DNA of 46,385 nt from JBBSDV01 sp038240335 (GCA_038240335.1 JBBSDV010000002.1:1-46385), one strand, 5' to 3'; positions 32,618 through 41,216 are shown, counted from the stretch's first letter. Numbers and translations: made by a program. Notes: generated from the letters alone by a model not told the origin.

Positions 32618-32986
32618 TTCGTCGCGCCATGCGCGAAGGCTGTTCGAACAACGCCTGTGACCAATTCCTCGGAACGATGCCAACCCACGATCTGCGTCTG
32701 TCGCCATCCGTGGATCGTCACGGACAGCATCCCAGAAAGATCTCCCCTGCCCGTCACCTTCCGCCCTACGCGGTCGTTAGACGAACGAGCGACAACAGGT
32801 TTCCGGACCACCCCCATCGACCGGAGACCTTAGTCGCTCCATTTGTTCCTTCCGTTCGTGGCACCGCCCTCCGGATCACGGCGGCGTAGCGTTCGCCCTC
32901 CATCTCCTCGATGTCCGCATCGCACCCTAAGAAGTGCCCGTCACTTCGCGTCTTTAGCGCCTTCGCCGTGGCCCTGTCCCCGCAGC
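32618..32986. other. Gap without recognisable gene
   Basis: This 369-nt stretch lies between convergent hydrolase genes. All frames are short or low in protein character, and base composition is lower in GC than the neighbours. No hairpin terminator or repeat matching others in the window was seen. Confidence 0.5.
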
Positions 32987-33850
32987 TCACGCCACCACGA
33001 ACTCACCTGCCACGGCCTCGCCCTTGTCGACCGCCGCGAGGAAATCGAGCGTCTCCGCCGCGAACGCATCGGCGCGCCACAAGTTCGTGCCGTGGCCGCT
33101 GTTGCGCACCAGCACGAAGCGGCTGCCCGCGATCTCGCGATGGATCTCGCGGCTCGCTCCCAGCAGGTTGTCGTGCTCGCCGACCAGCACGAGCGTCGGC
33201 GCAGTGATCTGCGACAGCCGGCCCCGCGTCCCGCTCCAATCCTGCATCGACTTGCTGCCGCCGAGATAGCCGTCGACGCTCATCTGCGCCATGTTGCGCA
33301 TATGCGTCCGCACCGCCTCCGGCACCGGTGCGCCGGATGGCGGCCGAAACGTGTCGGCGCGGCTCCGCATCGCGTCGATGATGGCGCCCATTCCCTTGGT
33401 CCGCGCTAGCGTCTGCATCATCTCGCGCATCTTCGCGAACTGCGCCATCAGCGCCGGATCGCGCCCGGCGCCACCCATCCCCGGTCCGGTATCGAACAAC
33501 AGCAGCGCCTTTACTCGATCAGCGTGCTGCAATGCGAACTCCTGCGCGATCATCCCGCCCATCGACAGGCCGCCCACGTATGCCTCGCCGATCTCGAGAT
33601 GGTCCATCAGCGCCAGCAGGTCAGCGACGGAGTCCGTCGCCAGTCCGTATTGCTCCATGTTCGACGGCGCAGTGGTCTGACCATGGCCGCGCGTGTCGTA
33701 CGTCACGACCCGATACTTCTCCGCGAACACCGGCACCTGCTCGGCCCACATCGCGAGCGATGCTGAGTACCCGTGCGTCAGAACGAGCGGCGTCCCCGCG
33801 CCGGACTCTTCGTAATGGATCTCGATGCCGTTGAGCTGCGCGCTGGGCAT
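32987..33850 (-). CDS. Alpha/beta hydrolase
   Basis: 287 aa from the ATG at 33850, preceded by GGAGG at 8 nt; an in-frame ATG five codons earlier overlaps that site. Oxyanion HGYSAS (~26-31), nucleophile S96 in GGLSMGG, acid in VGEHDNLLG and catalytic His in NSGHGTNLW. It belongs to the same broad family as the convergent gene at 31835-32617 but differs in the cap region, so it is not a recent duplicate. Confidence 0.88.
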   Translation of the reverse strand: MPSAQLNGIEIHYEESGAGTPLVLTHGYSASLAMWAEQVPVFAEKYRVVTYDTRGHGQTTAPSNMEQYGLATDSVADLLALMDHLEIGEAYVGGLSMGGMIAQEFALQHADRVKALLLFDTGPGMGGAGRDPALMAQFAKMREMMQTLARTKGMGAIIDAMRSRADTFRPPSGAPVPEAVRTHMRNMAQMSVDGYLGGSKSMQDWSGTRGRLSQITAPTLVLVGEHDNLLGASREIHREIAGSRFVLVRNSGHGTNLWRADAFAAETLDFLAAVDKGEAVAGEFVVA

Positions 33851-33967
33851 GTGTATCGCCTCCATCAGTGCGTCCCTCGATTCGTCCCGTCGATTCTATC
33901 GCCGATACACATCCAATCCGGACGCTGTCTGCGGCTATCTCCGTTTCCCAAGCACCGGCGGTCATGT

Positions 33968-34019
33968 ATCAGCAACCAACAACGAGCAATTGGCCACAAG
34001 CCACCAGCAACCAGCCGAC
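33968..34019 (+). repeat. Degenerate 7-nt-period repeat
   Basis: Heptamers CAGCAAC/CAACAAC/GAGCAAT/TGGCCAC/AAGCCAC/CAGCAAC/CAGCCGA can be set out from 33970. CACCAGCAACCAGCC at 34002-34016 matches 21608-21622 exactly. The tract runs straight into the -10 box of the next gene. Confidence 0.6.
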
Positions 34020-34025
34020 TATACT
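34020..34025 (+). promoter_or_regulatory. Leaderless -10 box
   Basis: TATACT lies 7 nt before the ATG at 34033; no Shine-Dalgarno is present. Confidence 0.5.
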
Positions 34026-34032
34026 CCGGTGC

Positions 34033-34734
34033 ATGTCTGCAGAACCGAACGCTCCCGCGCCAAAACGCATCGTCTACCTGAACCGTCGCGTCGCGTTCAT
34101 CGAGGCCGATCGCATCAACGTCCGGCCCGCGCTGGCCGCGGCGCTCTTCCCGCTCTTCGGCCTGCTCTTGGGGATCGCCGCCTTCGTGTCGATAATCCTC
34201 TGGCTCGATCGGCTGCCGTTCGCCATCATCTTGCTATTGCTTGTGATCGCGATCCTGTCAATCCCGCTCGCCGGCATCGGTTTCGTATACGCGGTTGCAG
34301 GTGCGAACGTCGTATTCGATCGCCAGAAGCAGTCGGGCGTCTGGCAGCAAGGATTTCTCGGCATGGGTGTCGGCACAATCGAACTCGTCCCGTTCTGGAA
34401 GATCGACCAGATCCGCGTCGAAGAAGTGACGCGCGAGCGGCAGCGCGGCGAGCAGCAGGACCTGGCGCAGTTCGAGGTGGTGCTCGTGAAGGAAAGCGGC
34501 AAGCGGCTTCGCGTCGGCGATATCATCGTCGCGCGGTCGATGATGCGCGAGGGGTTGGCGGATGTTCGTGAAGTGGCACAGGCAGTCGCCGGCATGACCG
34601 GCAAGCCCCTCTTCGCCCCAACCATCGTCCGCCGTCGCAAGGATGACCCTGGATCCGACGCCGTCTCGAAGAGCATCACCGAATCGCGGCCCGAATCGCA
34701 CCACGACGCGATGCCGCCCGCGGATGCCTCGTGA
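34033..34734 (+). CDS. Two-helix membrane protein of unknown function
   Basis: 233 aa from the ATG at 34033. Two adjacent membrane segments (~34-55 and ~62-88) follow a short N-terminal part; the remaining ~130 residues are cytoplasmic with a PH-like strand pattern (GTIELVPFWKIDQIRVEEVTRER, FEVVLVKESGKRLRVGD). The tail is polar and disordered-looking. Its stop overlaps the glycosyltransferase GTG, so the pair is probably co-translated and the protein may help that enzyme at the membrane (inference). Confidence 0.65.
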   Translation: MSAEPNAPAPKRIVYLNRRVAFIEADRINVRPALAAALFPLFGLLLGIAAFVSIILWLDRLPFAIILLLLVIAILSIPLAGIGFVYAVAGANVVFDRQKQSGVWQQGFLGMGVGTIELVPFWKIDQIRVEEVTRERQRGEQQDLAQFEVVLVKESGKRLRVGDIIVARSMMREGLADVREVAQAVAGMTGKPLFAPTIVRRRKDDPGSDAVSKSITESRPESHHDAMPPADAS

Positions 34735-35519
34735 CGACGCTCGAGGCGGCTCGCCACATCTCTATCAGTGACGATCGCGATCAGCCCTTCATGACGATCG
34801 TACTGCCGGCGTACAACGAGGAGGCGCGCCTGCCGGCCAGCCTCGACCGCGTCATCGGCTTCCTCGCCGAGCAGTCGTTCGAGAGCGAGATCGTCGTTGC
34901 TGATGACGGCAGCCGCGATCGCACGCCCCGCATCGTCGCCGACCGCATCCTCGCCGGCTTGCCGGCAAACGTGGGGATGCGCATCGTCCGCCATTTGCAC
35001 AATCGCGGTAAGGGAGCGGCGATCCGCACCGGCGTCCTCGAGGCGCGCGGGCGCTACATCTTCTTCATGGACGCTGACCTCGCCACGCCGCCCGAACAGT
35101 CGATGCAAGTGCTGCGCGAGTTGAAACTCGGCGCGCCGGTCGCTATTGGCTCACGCATCCAACCCGATGGCAGCGACATGCGCGCCAGCCAGCCGTTCGA
35201 GCGCCGCCTCGTCGGCCGTGCCTTCACGACGATGCGCAAGGCCATGCGCGTCCTCCCCGACATCGATGATACACAGTGTCCGATGAAGGGCTTTGAGCAC
35301 GAAGCGGCTCGCGCGATCTTTCGCGAGCAGCAGCTGAGCGGCTGGATCTTCGATGCTGAAGTGCTCTACATCGCCCGATCGCTTGGCTACGGCATTGTCA
35401 GCGTCCCCGTCGTTTGGCGCCATGTCGACGGCTCCCGCCTGCGTGTCCGCCCGACGCAAGCCTGGGAGGTCCTCCGGGACCTGATCCGCCTCCGCTTCCT
35501 CCACCCCGCAGTCCGGTGA
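34731..35519 (+). CDS. Family 2 glycosyltransferase, dolichyl/polyprenyl-phosphate type
   Basis: 262 aa, GTG start overlapping the upstream stop (GTGA). VLPAYNEEARLPASLDRV, VVADDGSRDRT, NRGKGAAIRTGVLEARGRYIFFMDADLATPP (DAD metal motif) and DTQCPMKGF are the GT2 series typical of dolichyl-phosphate glucosyl- or mannosyltransferases. It transfers a sugar from a nucleotide donor to a polyprenyl phosphate at the membrane face. No C-terminal membrane helices are present, so membrane contact may come from the adjacent two-helix protein. Confidence 0.88.
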   Translation: MTTLEAARHISISDDRDQPFMTIVLPAYNEEARLPASLDRVIGFLAEQSFESEIVVADDGSRDRTPRIVADRILAGLPANVGMRIVRHLHNRGKGAAIRTGVLEARGRYIFFMDADLATPPEQSMQVLRELKLGAPVAIGSRIQPDGSDMRASQPFERRLVGRAFTTMRKAMRVLPDIDDTQCPMKGFEHEAARAIFREQQLSGWIFDAEVLYIARSLGYGIVSVPVVWRHVDGSRLRVRPTQAWEVLRDLIRLRFLHPAVR

Positions 35520-35579
35520 GCCTTACCTCACTCGAGGGGCTGAATCTCGGCCTTCACGAGAATGATTGAGGAGCTACGA

Positions 35580-35615
35580 TAGCCGACTTCCGACGTCCCA
35601 CTTCCGAAGTCGGAC
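35580..35615 (+). repeat. Degenerate 7-nt-period repeat
   Basis: AGCCGAC/TTCCGAC/GTCCCAC/TTCCGAA/GTCGGAC gives five heptamers in register, in the gap between two convergent genes. Confidence 0.5.
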
Positions 35616-35627
35616 TAATTCCAACCC

Positions 35628-36509
35628 TCAGCCCGCCGCCACCACCAGAGCCCCCGCATCACTCGCCGCCGTGATCTCCGTCCGGCCGGAATGCCTGCGG
35701 CTGATCGCGCACTGCATCATCGCGCGCGCGATCCGCTCCTCGCCTTGTATGGCGAAGGTGGCGATCGTCGAACCGCCGCCGCTGAGATACGCGCATAACG
35801 CGCCCGCATCCTTCGCGGCGGCGAAAATGTCGAGCATCGCCGGAAAGATCGTCACCCGCGCCGGTTGATGCAGCTTGTCCTGCGTCGCGAGATCCAGCAC
35901 ATCCCACGCGCCCGTCGCCAGCGCTGCGACGAGCAGCGCGGCACGGCCGACGTTATGCACGGCATCCTCCTTCGCAAGCTGCTGCGGCAGCAGCTTGCGG
36001 CTCTCGCCGGTCGGCATCTCGAAATCAGGGATAAACAGCACGATCTTGAGCCCGGCCGCGATCGGCGATGCAATGTGCGTGTAGGTTCCGTCGCCGGCTC
36101 GTACCACGACGCGCAGACCACCGAAGAGGGCCGGTGCCATGTTGTCGGCGTGCCCCTCGAGGCCCGCGCCGAGCGACAGCATCTGCCCCTCGGTGAGCGT
36201 CCCGCCCATCAGCGCGTTCGCTCCGACGATCCCGGCCGCCCGTGCCGCGGCGCTCGCCCCGAGGCCGCGGCCTATCGGGATCGTCTGCGTTCCGGATGCG
36301 CGCAAATGCGGCACCTCGACGTGCGCCAGCCGATACGCCGACCGTGCCGCATCGAGCACAAGCCGCGAGAGGCCGTCGTAGCTCTGCGGCTGATCGCCCA
36401 ACTCCAGCGTGACATCCTGCGTAATCGCGAGCGCCAGCCCGAGCGAATCGAAGCCCGGGCCAAGATTCGCCGACGTCGCCGGCACTCGCACGGTGACGGA
36501 GTTTGCCAT
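35628..36509 (-). CDS. thrB: Homoserine kinase
   Basis: 293 aa. VRVPATSANLGPGFDSLGLAL at the N-terminus and the ATP-binding PIGRGLGASAAARAAG (~78-93) identify a GHMP kinase of the ThrB group; the C-terminal AYLSGGGSTIATFA (GSG loop) completes the fold. It phosphorylates homoserine for threonine synthesis. A TAAGCT box lies 5 nt before the ATG (leaderless-type). Transcribed divergently from the SAM-riboswitch operon. Isoleucine made through CimA bypasses threonine, so both routes coexist here. Confidence 0.92.
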   Translation of the reverse strand: MANSVTVRVPATSANLGPGFDSLGLALAITQDVTLELGDQPQSYDGLSRLVLDAARSAYRLAHVEVPHLRASGTQTIPIGRGLGASAAARAAGIVGANALMGGTLTEGQMLSLGAGLEGHADNMAPALFGGLRVVVRAGDGTYTHIASPIAAGLKIVLFIPDFEMPTGESRKLLPQQLAKEDAVHNVGRAALLVAALATGAWDVLDLATQDKLHQPARVTIFPAMLDIFAAAKDAGALCAYLSGGGSTIATFAIQGEERIARAMMQCAISRRHSGRTEITAASDAGALVVAAG

Positions 36510-36624
36510 GCCGTAGCTTAATCCGGCGCGCCGCCACCGTCGATAGCCGGCTGCTTCGAATGGACATCGGGTGCCTGTACGACTTCATTCTCCATGCTCC
36601 GCCTTCCAGCCCCCGGCAAGCGCT

Positions 36625-36654
36625 TGACCCGAAATGCCGCGCCCGACTACAATA
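36625..36654 (+). promoter_or_regulatory. Promoter of the SAM-riboswitch operon
   Basis: TTGACC (36625-36630) and TACAAT (36649-36654), spacer 18 bp, with initiation expected around 36661, just before the riboswitch P1 stem. Confidence 0.6.
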
Positions 36655-36674
36655 GGCCCACAACTGAATACGGA

Positions 36675-36769
36675 CTCTTATCGAGAGTGGTGGAGGGATC
36701 GGCCCGACGAAGCCCGGCAACCCGCATGCGGGTGCCAAATCCGACTCGCAACAGCGAGAAAGATGAGAG
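36675..36769 (+). ncRNA. SAM-I riboswitch (S-box)
   Basis: P1 forms between CTCTTATC (36675-36682) and GATGAGAG (36762-36769), a perfect 8-bp pairing. The core has GAGAGTGGTGGAGGGA, then GGCCCGACGAAGCCCGGCAA, CC, GGTGCCAAATCC and GCGAGAAAGATGAG, all in the S-box order. High SAM stabilises P1 and should switch off the downstream methionine-salvage genes. Confidence 0.95.
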
Positions 36770-36777
36770 AGAACAGT

Positions 36778-36811
36778 GCTTCTCCCACCCCAGCCGACGG
36801 AGAAGCTTTTT
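36778..36811 (+). terminator. Riboswitch terminator overlapping the mtnA ribosome site
   Basis: GCTTCTCC (36778-36785) pairs perfectly with GGAGAAGC (36799-36806), followed by TTTTT (36807-36811). The 3' arm contains the GGAG ribosome site of mtnA. GAGAA from the riboswitch 3' flank can pair with TTCTC of the 5' arm, giving the antiterminated state when SAM is low. Confidence 0.8.
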
Positions 36812-36812
36812 A

Positions 36813-37901
36813 TTGCCTGAATCCATACTTACCAAGGTGCAACCGATCGAGTGGCGCGACGGCGTATTGCGGCTCCTCGACCAAACCCTGCTGCCCGCCG
36901 AAATCCACTACATCGAGACTCGCGACTGGCGCAATGTCGCTGCTGCGATCTCGTGCCTCGCCGTTCGTGGCGCACCGCTGATTGGCATCGCCGCCGCCTA
37001 CGCGCTCGCTCTCGCCGATCGCGCAGGCGATGACCTGCAGCTTGTCGCCGACACGCTCGCCGCCACGCGTCCAACGGCGGTCAACCTTCGTTGGGCGCTC
37101 GAACGCGTGCTTGCCTCCGGCAACGCCGAAACCGCCGCGCGCGCGATTCATCAGGAGCAACTCTCGGCCGACATCCGAAGCGGCGAGCTCGGCGCTGCGC
37201 TCATCGAGCGCGGCTCGACGATCCTCACGCACTGCAATGCAGGCTCGCTCGCGACGGGCGGCATCGGCTCCGCCTTGGGTATCGTCAAGACGGCGCACTG
37301 GCAGGGCAAGCGCGTCCGTGCGCTCGTCGGCGAAACACGGCCCCTCCTCCAGGGCGCGCGCCTCACCGCATGGGAACTCGCTCGCGAGGGCATCCCGTAC
37401 GAGATCATCGTCGATTTCGCCGCGGCCGGTCTTATCGCGCGCGGCAGCGTCCAGGCGATCGTCGTCGGAGCCGATCGCATTGCTGCTAACGGCGACGTCG
37501 CAAACAAGGTCGGCACGTACGGGCTCGCATTGGCCGCACGGGCGCACGGTGTGCCGCTCTACGTCGTCGCTCCGATCAGCACGATTGACTTCGCCACCCC
37601 GAACGGCGCCGCCATCGCCATCGAAGACCGCGACCCGGACGAAGTACTCTCGTTCGCCGGCGCGAACATCGCGCCCGCCGGATCTGCAGCCCGCAACCCC
37701 GCGATCGACATCACGCCGCCGCACCTCGTCACCGCGATCATCACCGAGCGTGCCGTCGTGCGCCCAAACGACCTTGCGCGATGGGTCTCGGAATCACAAA
37801 CGCAAGAAGATCGAGGTGTGGCGCGGGCGGGGATGCCTGCGCGCTCGGCACGACCGGCCTCGCAACCCGCACCGCCAGCGCCGCGACCGGTGGCGCGATG
37901 A
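36813..37901 (+). CDS. mtnA: S-methyl-5-thioribose-1-phosphate isomerase
   Basis: 362 aa with a TTG at 36813 placed at the end of the riboswitch T-run, with GGAG 10 nt upstream. It converts methylthioribose-1-phosphate to methylthioribulose-1-phosphate in methionine salvage. QPIEWRDGVLRLLDQTLLP, AVRGAPLIGIAAAY, catalytic Cys141 in LTHCNAG and Asp221 in VVGADRIAANGDVANKVGTY are all present. A Pro/Ala-rich tail of ~25 residues runs into the next gene (ATGA overlap). No mtnK or lower-pathway genes follow, so MtnP phosphorolysis supplies its substrate. Confidence 0.95.
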   Translation: MPESILTKVQPIEWRDGVLRLLDQTLLPAEIHYIETRDWRNVAAAISCLAVRGAPLIGIAAAYALALADRAGDDLQLVADTLAATRPTAVNLRWALERVLASGNAETAARAIHQEQLSADIRSGELGAALIERGSTILTHCNAGSLATGGIGSALGIVKTAHWQGKRVRALVGETRPLLQGARLTAWELAREGIPYEIIVDFAAAGLIARGSVQAIVVGADRIAANGDVANKVGTYGLALAARAHGVPLYVVAPISTIDFATPNGAAIAIEDRDPDEVLSFAGANIAPAGSAARNPAIDITPPHLVTAIITERAVVRPNDLARWVSESQTQEDRGVARAGMPARSARPASQPAPPAPRPVAR

Positions 37902-38794
37902 GCGAAGCGTGCGCGACGCTTGCCATTATCGGCGGCTCCGGCTTTTACGAGATCGAGGGGCTCTTCGACGTCGAGCGCGTCAGCATCGAGACGCCGTTCG
38001 GCGCAACATCAGACCGTATTGTGCTCGGCATGCTCGATGATGTGCGGCTGGCGTTCTTGCCCCGCCACGGCGCGAACCACCACATCCTCCCCGGCGAGCT
38101 GCCACAGCGCGCGAACATCTGGGCCCTCGCTTCGCTTGGCGTCGAGTACATCGTCTCCGTCAGCGCCGTTGGGAGCCTGCAGGAGTCGCTGCCGCCGCTC
38201 GACATGGTCGTCCCGGACCAGTTGATCGACCGGACGCGCGGCGACCGGCCGTCGACCTTCTTCGGTCGCGGCATCGTCGCCCACGTGGCGTTTGACGAGC
38301 CCTTCTGCACCGTGCTCGGCACGACGCTCTTCGACGCCGCGAGCGAGAGCGGAGTCGAGGCGCACCGGGGCGGCACAATGATCGTCATCGACGGCCCCGC
38401 GTTCTCGACGCGCGCCGAGTCGCATCTCTACCGATCATGGGGCGCCGACATCATCGGCATGACAGCCCTGCCGGAAGCGAAGCTCGCCCGCGAAGCCGGC
38501 ATCTGTTACGCCACCCTCGCCTGCGTCACCGACTACGACACCTGGCACGAATCACACGACACCGTCTCGGCCGGCATGATCGTCGAGAACCTCCGCGAGA
38601 ACATCGGCAACGCGAGGCGCATCGTCGCGGACGTCGCGCGTGCGCTACCCGCGCGCAGCTGCGACTGTGCGAGCGCACTTGCGAACGCGATCATCACGCC
38701 GCTCTCTGCCGTGCCCGACGACGTGAAGCGCGACCTAACACCGGTCCTCACCCGCGCGCGCGTTGCGCGGGAAGCGAGCGAGGTGACAGCATGA
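37898..38794 (+). CDS. mtnP: S-methyl-5'-thioadenosine phosphorylase
   Basis: 298 aa from the ATG at 37898, overlapping the mtnA stop. LAIIGGSGFYEIEG, FLPRHGANHHILPGELPQRANIWAL, VSVSAVGSLQE, GGTMIVIDGPAFSTRAESHLYR and IGMTALPEAKLAREAGICYATLACVTDYD form the MTAP series. It splits methylthioadenosine into adenine and methylthioribose-1-phosphate, feeding MtnA. Both are expected to be repressed by SAM through the upstream riboswitch. Confidence 0.95.
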   Translation: MSEACATLAIIGGSGFYEIEGLFDVERVSIETPFGATSDRIVLGMLDDVRLAFLPRHGANHHILPGELPQRANIWALASLGVEYIVSVSAVGSLQESLPPLDMVVPDQLIDRTRGDRPSTFFGRGIVAHVAFDEPFCTVLGTTLFDAASESGVEAHRGGTMIVIDGPAFSTRAESHLYRSWGADIIGMTALPEAKLAREAGICYATLACVTDYDTWHESHDTVSAGMIVENLRENIGNARRIVADVARALPARSCDCASALANAIITPLSAVPDDVKRDLTPVLTRARVAREASEVTA

Positions 38795-39702
38795 CCGTTG
38801 TTGAAAGCCGCAGCAGCGAGCTCGAAGGCATGGACGAAGTTCGCGTTGAAGCATTGCACGACGTCGCGCGCATTCGCCGCATCCTCGAGCAGCGTCGGCC
38901 GTACGCGGCCTATGCTCTCGGCCAGCTCGAACCGCCCCTCTTCCGGCTCACTGATTGGCGTCTCGGCACAGGCGCCGCGAACGAGGCGCTCGTGCTCCAT
39001 GCGCGCGGCGGCCTCGGTAACGCCACCTTCGCCATGGGCGAGACGCGTGCGCTCGACGCTATCCTCAGCGTCCATCCCGGCTCGCGCAACACGTTCCTCA
39101 CCTGCGAGGTCCATCACCTCGACGCCGTGCTGCTGCATTTTGATCTCGATCAGCGCCAGACGATGATCCGCATGCAGGTGACCGCCGACACGCTGCGGCC
39201 CGCCGTCGGCCCCGTCCGCCGCCTTCGAGGTACCGATGCCCGCGAGATTAATCGGCTCTATCGCACGGACGGCGTGCCGTCGTTCTATTCGCCTCGGCAG
39301 ATCGAGGAGGGGGTGTACTTCGGCGCCGAGGAGGACGAACGGCTGATCGCCGTCGCCGGCACGCACGTCATCTCGCACAACAGCGCGATCGCCGTCGTCG
39401 GCAACGTCTACACACACCCACGGCACCGCGGCCGTCACCTCGCGCAAGCCGCTACATCGGCCGTCACCGCGCAGCTCCTCAAGTTCTGCCGCGACGTCGT
39501 GCTGAGCGTTGACCCGACCAACCTCGCCGCCGTCCGCGCCTACGAGCGACTCGGCTACGTCGAGGTCGCGCGCCTCATCGAAGGGGCAGCGACGCGTCGC
39601 GACGCTCTCGGCCTGTCGACGGCGGCGCGCCGCTTGGCCGCCCGCATCCACGGCCGCGGCAGCGGCGCCGAGACCGTCCGCCTAGCGTCGCCTATCGAGT
39701 GA
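38791..39702 (+). CDS. GNAT-family N-acetyltransferase
   Basis: 303 aa, ATG overlapping the mtnP stop (ATGA). The C-terminal half has the GNAT signature: GNVYTHPRHRGRHLAQAATSAVTAQLL (acetyl-CoA pyrophosphate loop R-G-R-H-L-A) and DPTNLAAVRAYERLGYVEVARLIEG. The N-terminal half is a second, degenerate acyltransferase-like fold. Third gene of the riboswitch operon, so its substrate could be a polyamine or salvage intermediate, but this is inference only. Confidence 0.85.
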   Translation: MTVVESRSSELEGMDEVRVEALHDVARIRRILEQRRPYAAYALGQLEPPLFRLTDWRLGTGAANEALVLHARGGLGNATFAMGETRALDAILSVHPGSRNTFLTCEVHHLDAVLLHFDLDQRQTMIRMQVTADTLRPAVGPVRRLRGTDAREINRLYRTDGVPSFYSPRQIEEGVYFGAEEDERLIAVAGTHVISHNSAIAVVGNVYTHPRHRGRHLAQAATSAVTAQLLKFCRDVVLSVDPTNLAAVRAYERLGYVEVARLIEGAATRRDALGLSTAARRLAARIHGRGSGAETVRLASPIE

Positions 39703-39843
39703 CGTCAAGGCCGGCGTTCCAACGTGAGACGAGAGATGCGCGTTTCCAATCAGCAACGTTTCAGCTCAAACGATGTTTGACTAGCCGAATATAGAGCGAG
39801 TAAGCGGCGCGACGTTCGCGCCGTACATGTAGAAGGGACAGAC

Positions 39844-41115
39844 GTGACGACACAGACGATACCCCACGACGTACGAGACCCGAAGCTCGCCGAGGAAGGT
39901 GTCCGCCGCATCGAGTGGGCCGCCCGCGAGATGCCCGTAACCGAGCAGATCCGAGCGCGATTCCAGAAGGAGCGTCCGCTCAACGGCCTCCGTGTCGCCG
40001 CTTGCCTGCACGTAACGACTGAGACAGCGAACCTGATGATCGCCCTTCGCGATGGCGGCGCCGAGATCGCGCTCTGCGCCTCGAACCCCCTCAGCACCCA
40101 GGACGACGTCGCTGCCGCCCTCGTCAGCGAATACGGCATCTCGACGTTCGCGATCAAGGGCGAGGATAACGACACCTACTACAAGCACATCGACGCCGTC
40201 CTCGACTCCAAGCCGCAGTGCACGATGGACGACGGTGCAGACCTCGTCGCGCGCCTCCACAAGGACCGGACCGATCTCCTCGCCGGCGTCATCGGCGGCA
40301 CCGAGGAGACAACTACCGGCGTTATCCGCCTGCGCGCGCTCGTCGGCCAGGGCGGCCTCAAGTATCCAATCATCGCCGTGAACGAAGCGAACACGAAGCA
40401 CATGTTCGATAACCGCTACGGCACGGGCCAAAGCACGCTCGACGGCATCACGCGCGCGACGAACGTCCTCTGGGCCGGCAAGGTCGTCGTCGTCGCGGGC
40501 TACGGCTGGTGCGGCCGCGGTGTCGCTAGCCGCGCCCGCGGCATGGGCGCCCAGGTCGTGGTCACCGAGGTCGATCCGCTGCCCGCCCTCGAAGCGGTCA
40601 TGGATGGCTTTCGCGTCATGCCGATGGCCGACGCAGCGAAGATCGGCGACATCTTCATCACCCTTACCGGCGACATAAACGTCCTCGACCGCCACCACAT
40701 GGAGGTGATGAAGGACGGCGCCATCGTCGCCAATTCGGGCCACTTCAATGACGAGATCAACCTCAAGGCCCTCGAGTCGATGGCGGAGGCACGCCGCAAG
40801 GTCCGGCCGTTCGTCGAAGAATTCAAGCTCGGCGATGGCCGCAAGCTCTTCGTCCTCGGCGAGGGCCGCCTGATCAACCTCGCCGCCGCCGAAGGCCACC
40901 CCGCCTCCGTGATGGACATGAGCTTCGCGAACCAGGCACTCAGCGCAGAGCATTTGATGATCAACCACAAGCAGATGCCGGTCGACGTCTACCCCGTCCC
41001 GCGCGAAATCGACGCCGAGATCGCCCGCCTCAAGCTCAAAGCCATGGACATGGACATCGATACGTTGACCGAAGAGCAGGAGAAGTACCTGAGCTCGTGG
41101 GAGAGCGGAACGTAG
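39844..41115 (+). CDS. ahcY: Adenosylhomocysteinase (S-adenosylhomocysteine hydrolase)
   Basis: 423 aa, GTG start with GAAGGGA upstream. ACLHVTTETANLM, GGTEETTTGV, the NAD-binding VAGYGWCGRGVASRARGMGA (~215-234), and HMEVMKDGAIVANSGHFNDEIN are characteristic. It removes the product inhibitor S-adenosylhomocysteine, giving adenosine and homocysteine, the return arm of the SAM cycle. It lies 142 bp after the riboswitch operon and 101 bp before metK; no SAH riboswitch was recognised in its leader. Confidence 0.96.
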   Translation: MTTQTIPHDVRDPKLAEEGVRRIEWAAREMPVTEQIRARFQKERPLNGLRVAACLHVTTETANLMIALRDGGAEIALCASNPLSTQDDVAAALVSEYGISTFAIKGEDNDTYYKHIDAVLDSKPQCTMDDGADLVARLHKDRTDLLAGVIGGTEETTTGVIRLRALVGQGGLKYPIIAVNEANTKHMFDNRYGTGQSTLDGITRATNVLWAGKVVVVAGYGWCGRGVASRARGMGAQVVVTEVDPLPALEAVMDGFRVMPMADAAKIGDIFITLTGDINVLDRHHMEVMKDGAIVANSGHFNDEINLKALESMAEARRKVRPFVEEFKLGDGRKLFVLGEGRLINLAAAEGHPASVMDMSFANQALSAEHLMINHKQMPVDVYPVPREIDAEIARLKLKAMDMDIDTLTEEQEKYLSSWESGT

Positions 41116-41117
41116 GT

Positions 41118-41205
41118 CCGTGGGATGCGGGAAGTGACGTCACAAAGGATCCGACGTGAGATCCTGATCCCGCCTCTCACATCCCGCTTCCGGCATCCAG
41201 CTTCA
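41118..41205 (+). repeat. Degenerate 7-nt-period repeat with inverted arms
   Basis: TCCCGCC/TCTCACA/TCCCGCT/TCCGGCA/TCCAGCT/TCAGGAG are heptamers in register (41169-41210). GGGATGCGGGA near 41121 is complementary to parts of TCCCGCCTCTCACATCCCGC, so the gap could fold as an imperfect hairpin between ahcY and metK. Confidence 0.5.
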
Positions 41206-41216
41206 GGAGGAACACA

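Noticed and set aside
39703..39843. Possible SAH riboswitch before ahcY
   Set aside because: Only a short hairpin (GGCGCGA-CGT-TCGCGCC) is visible; the conserved SAH-riboswitch core was not found.
39781..40968. 395-residue minus-strand frame opposite ahcY
   Set aside because: Shadow of a conserved gene.
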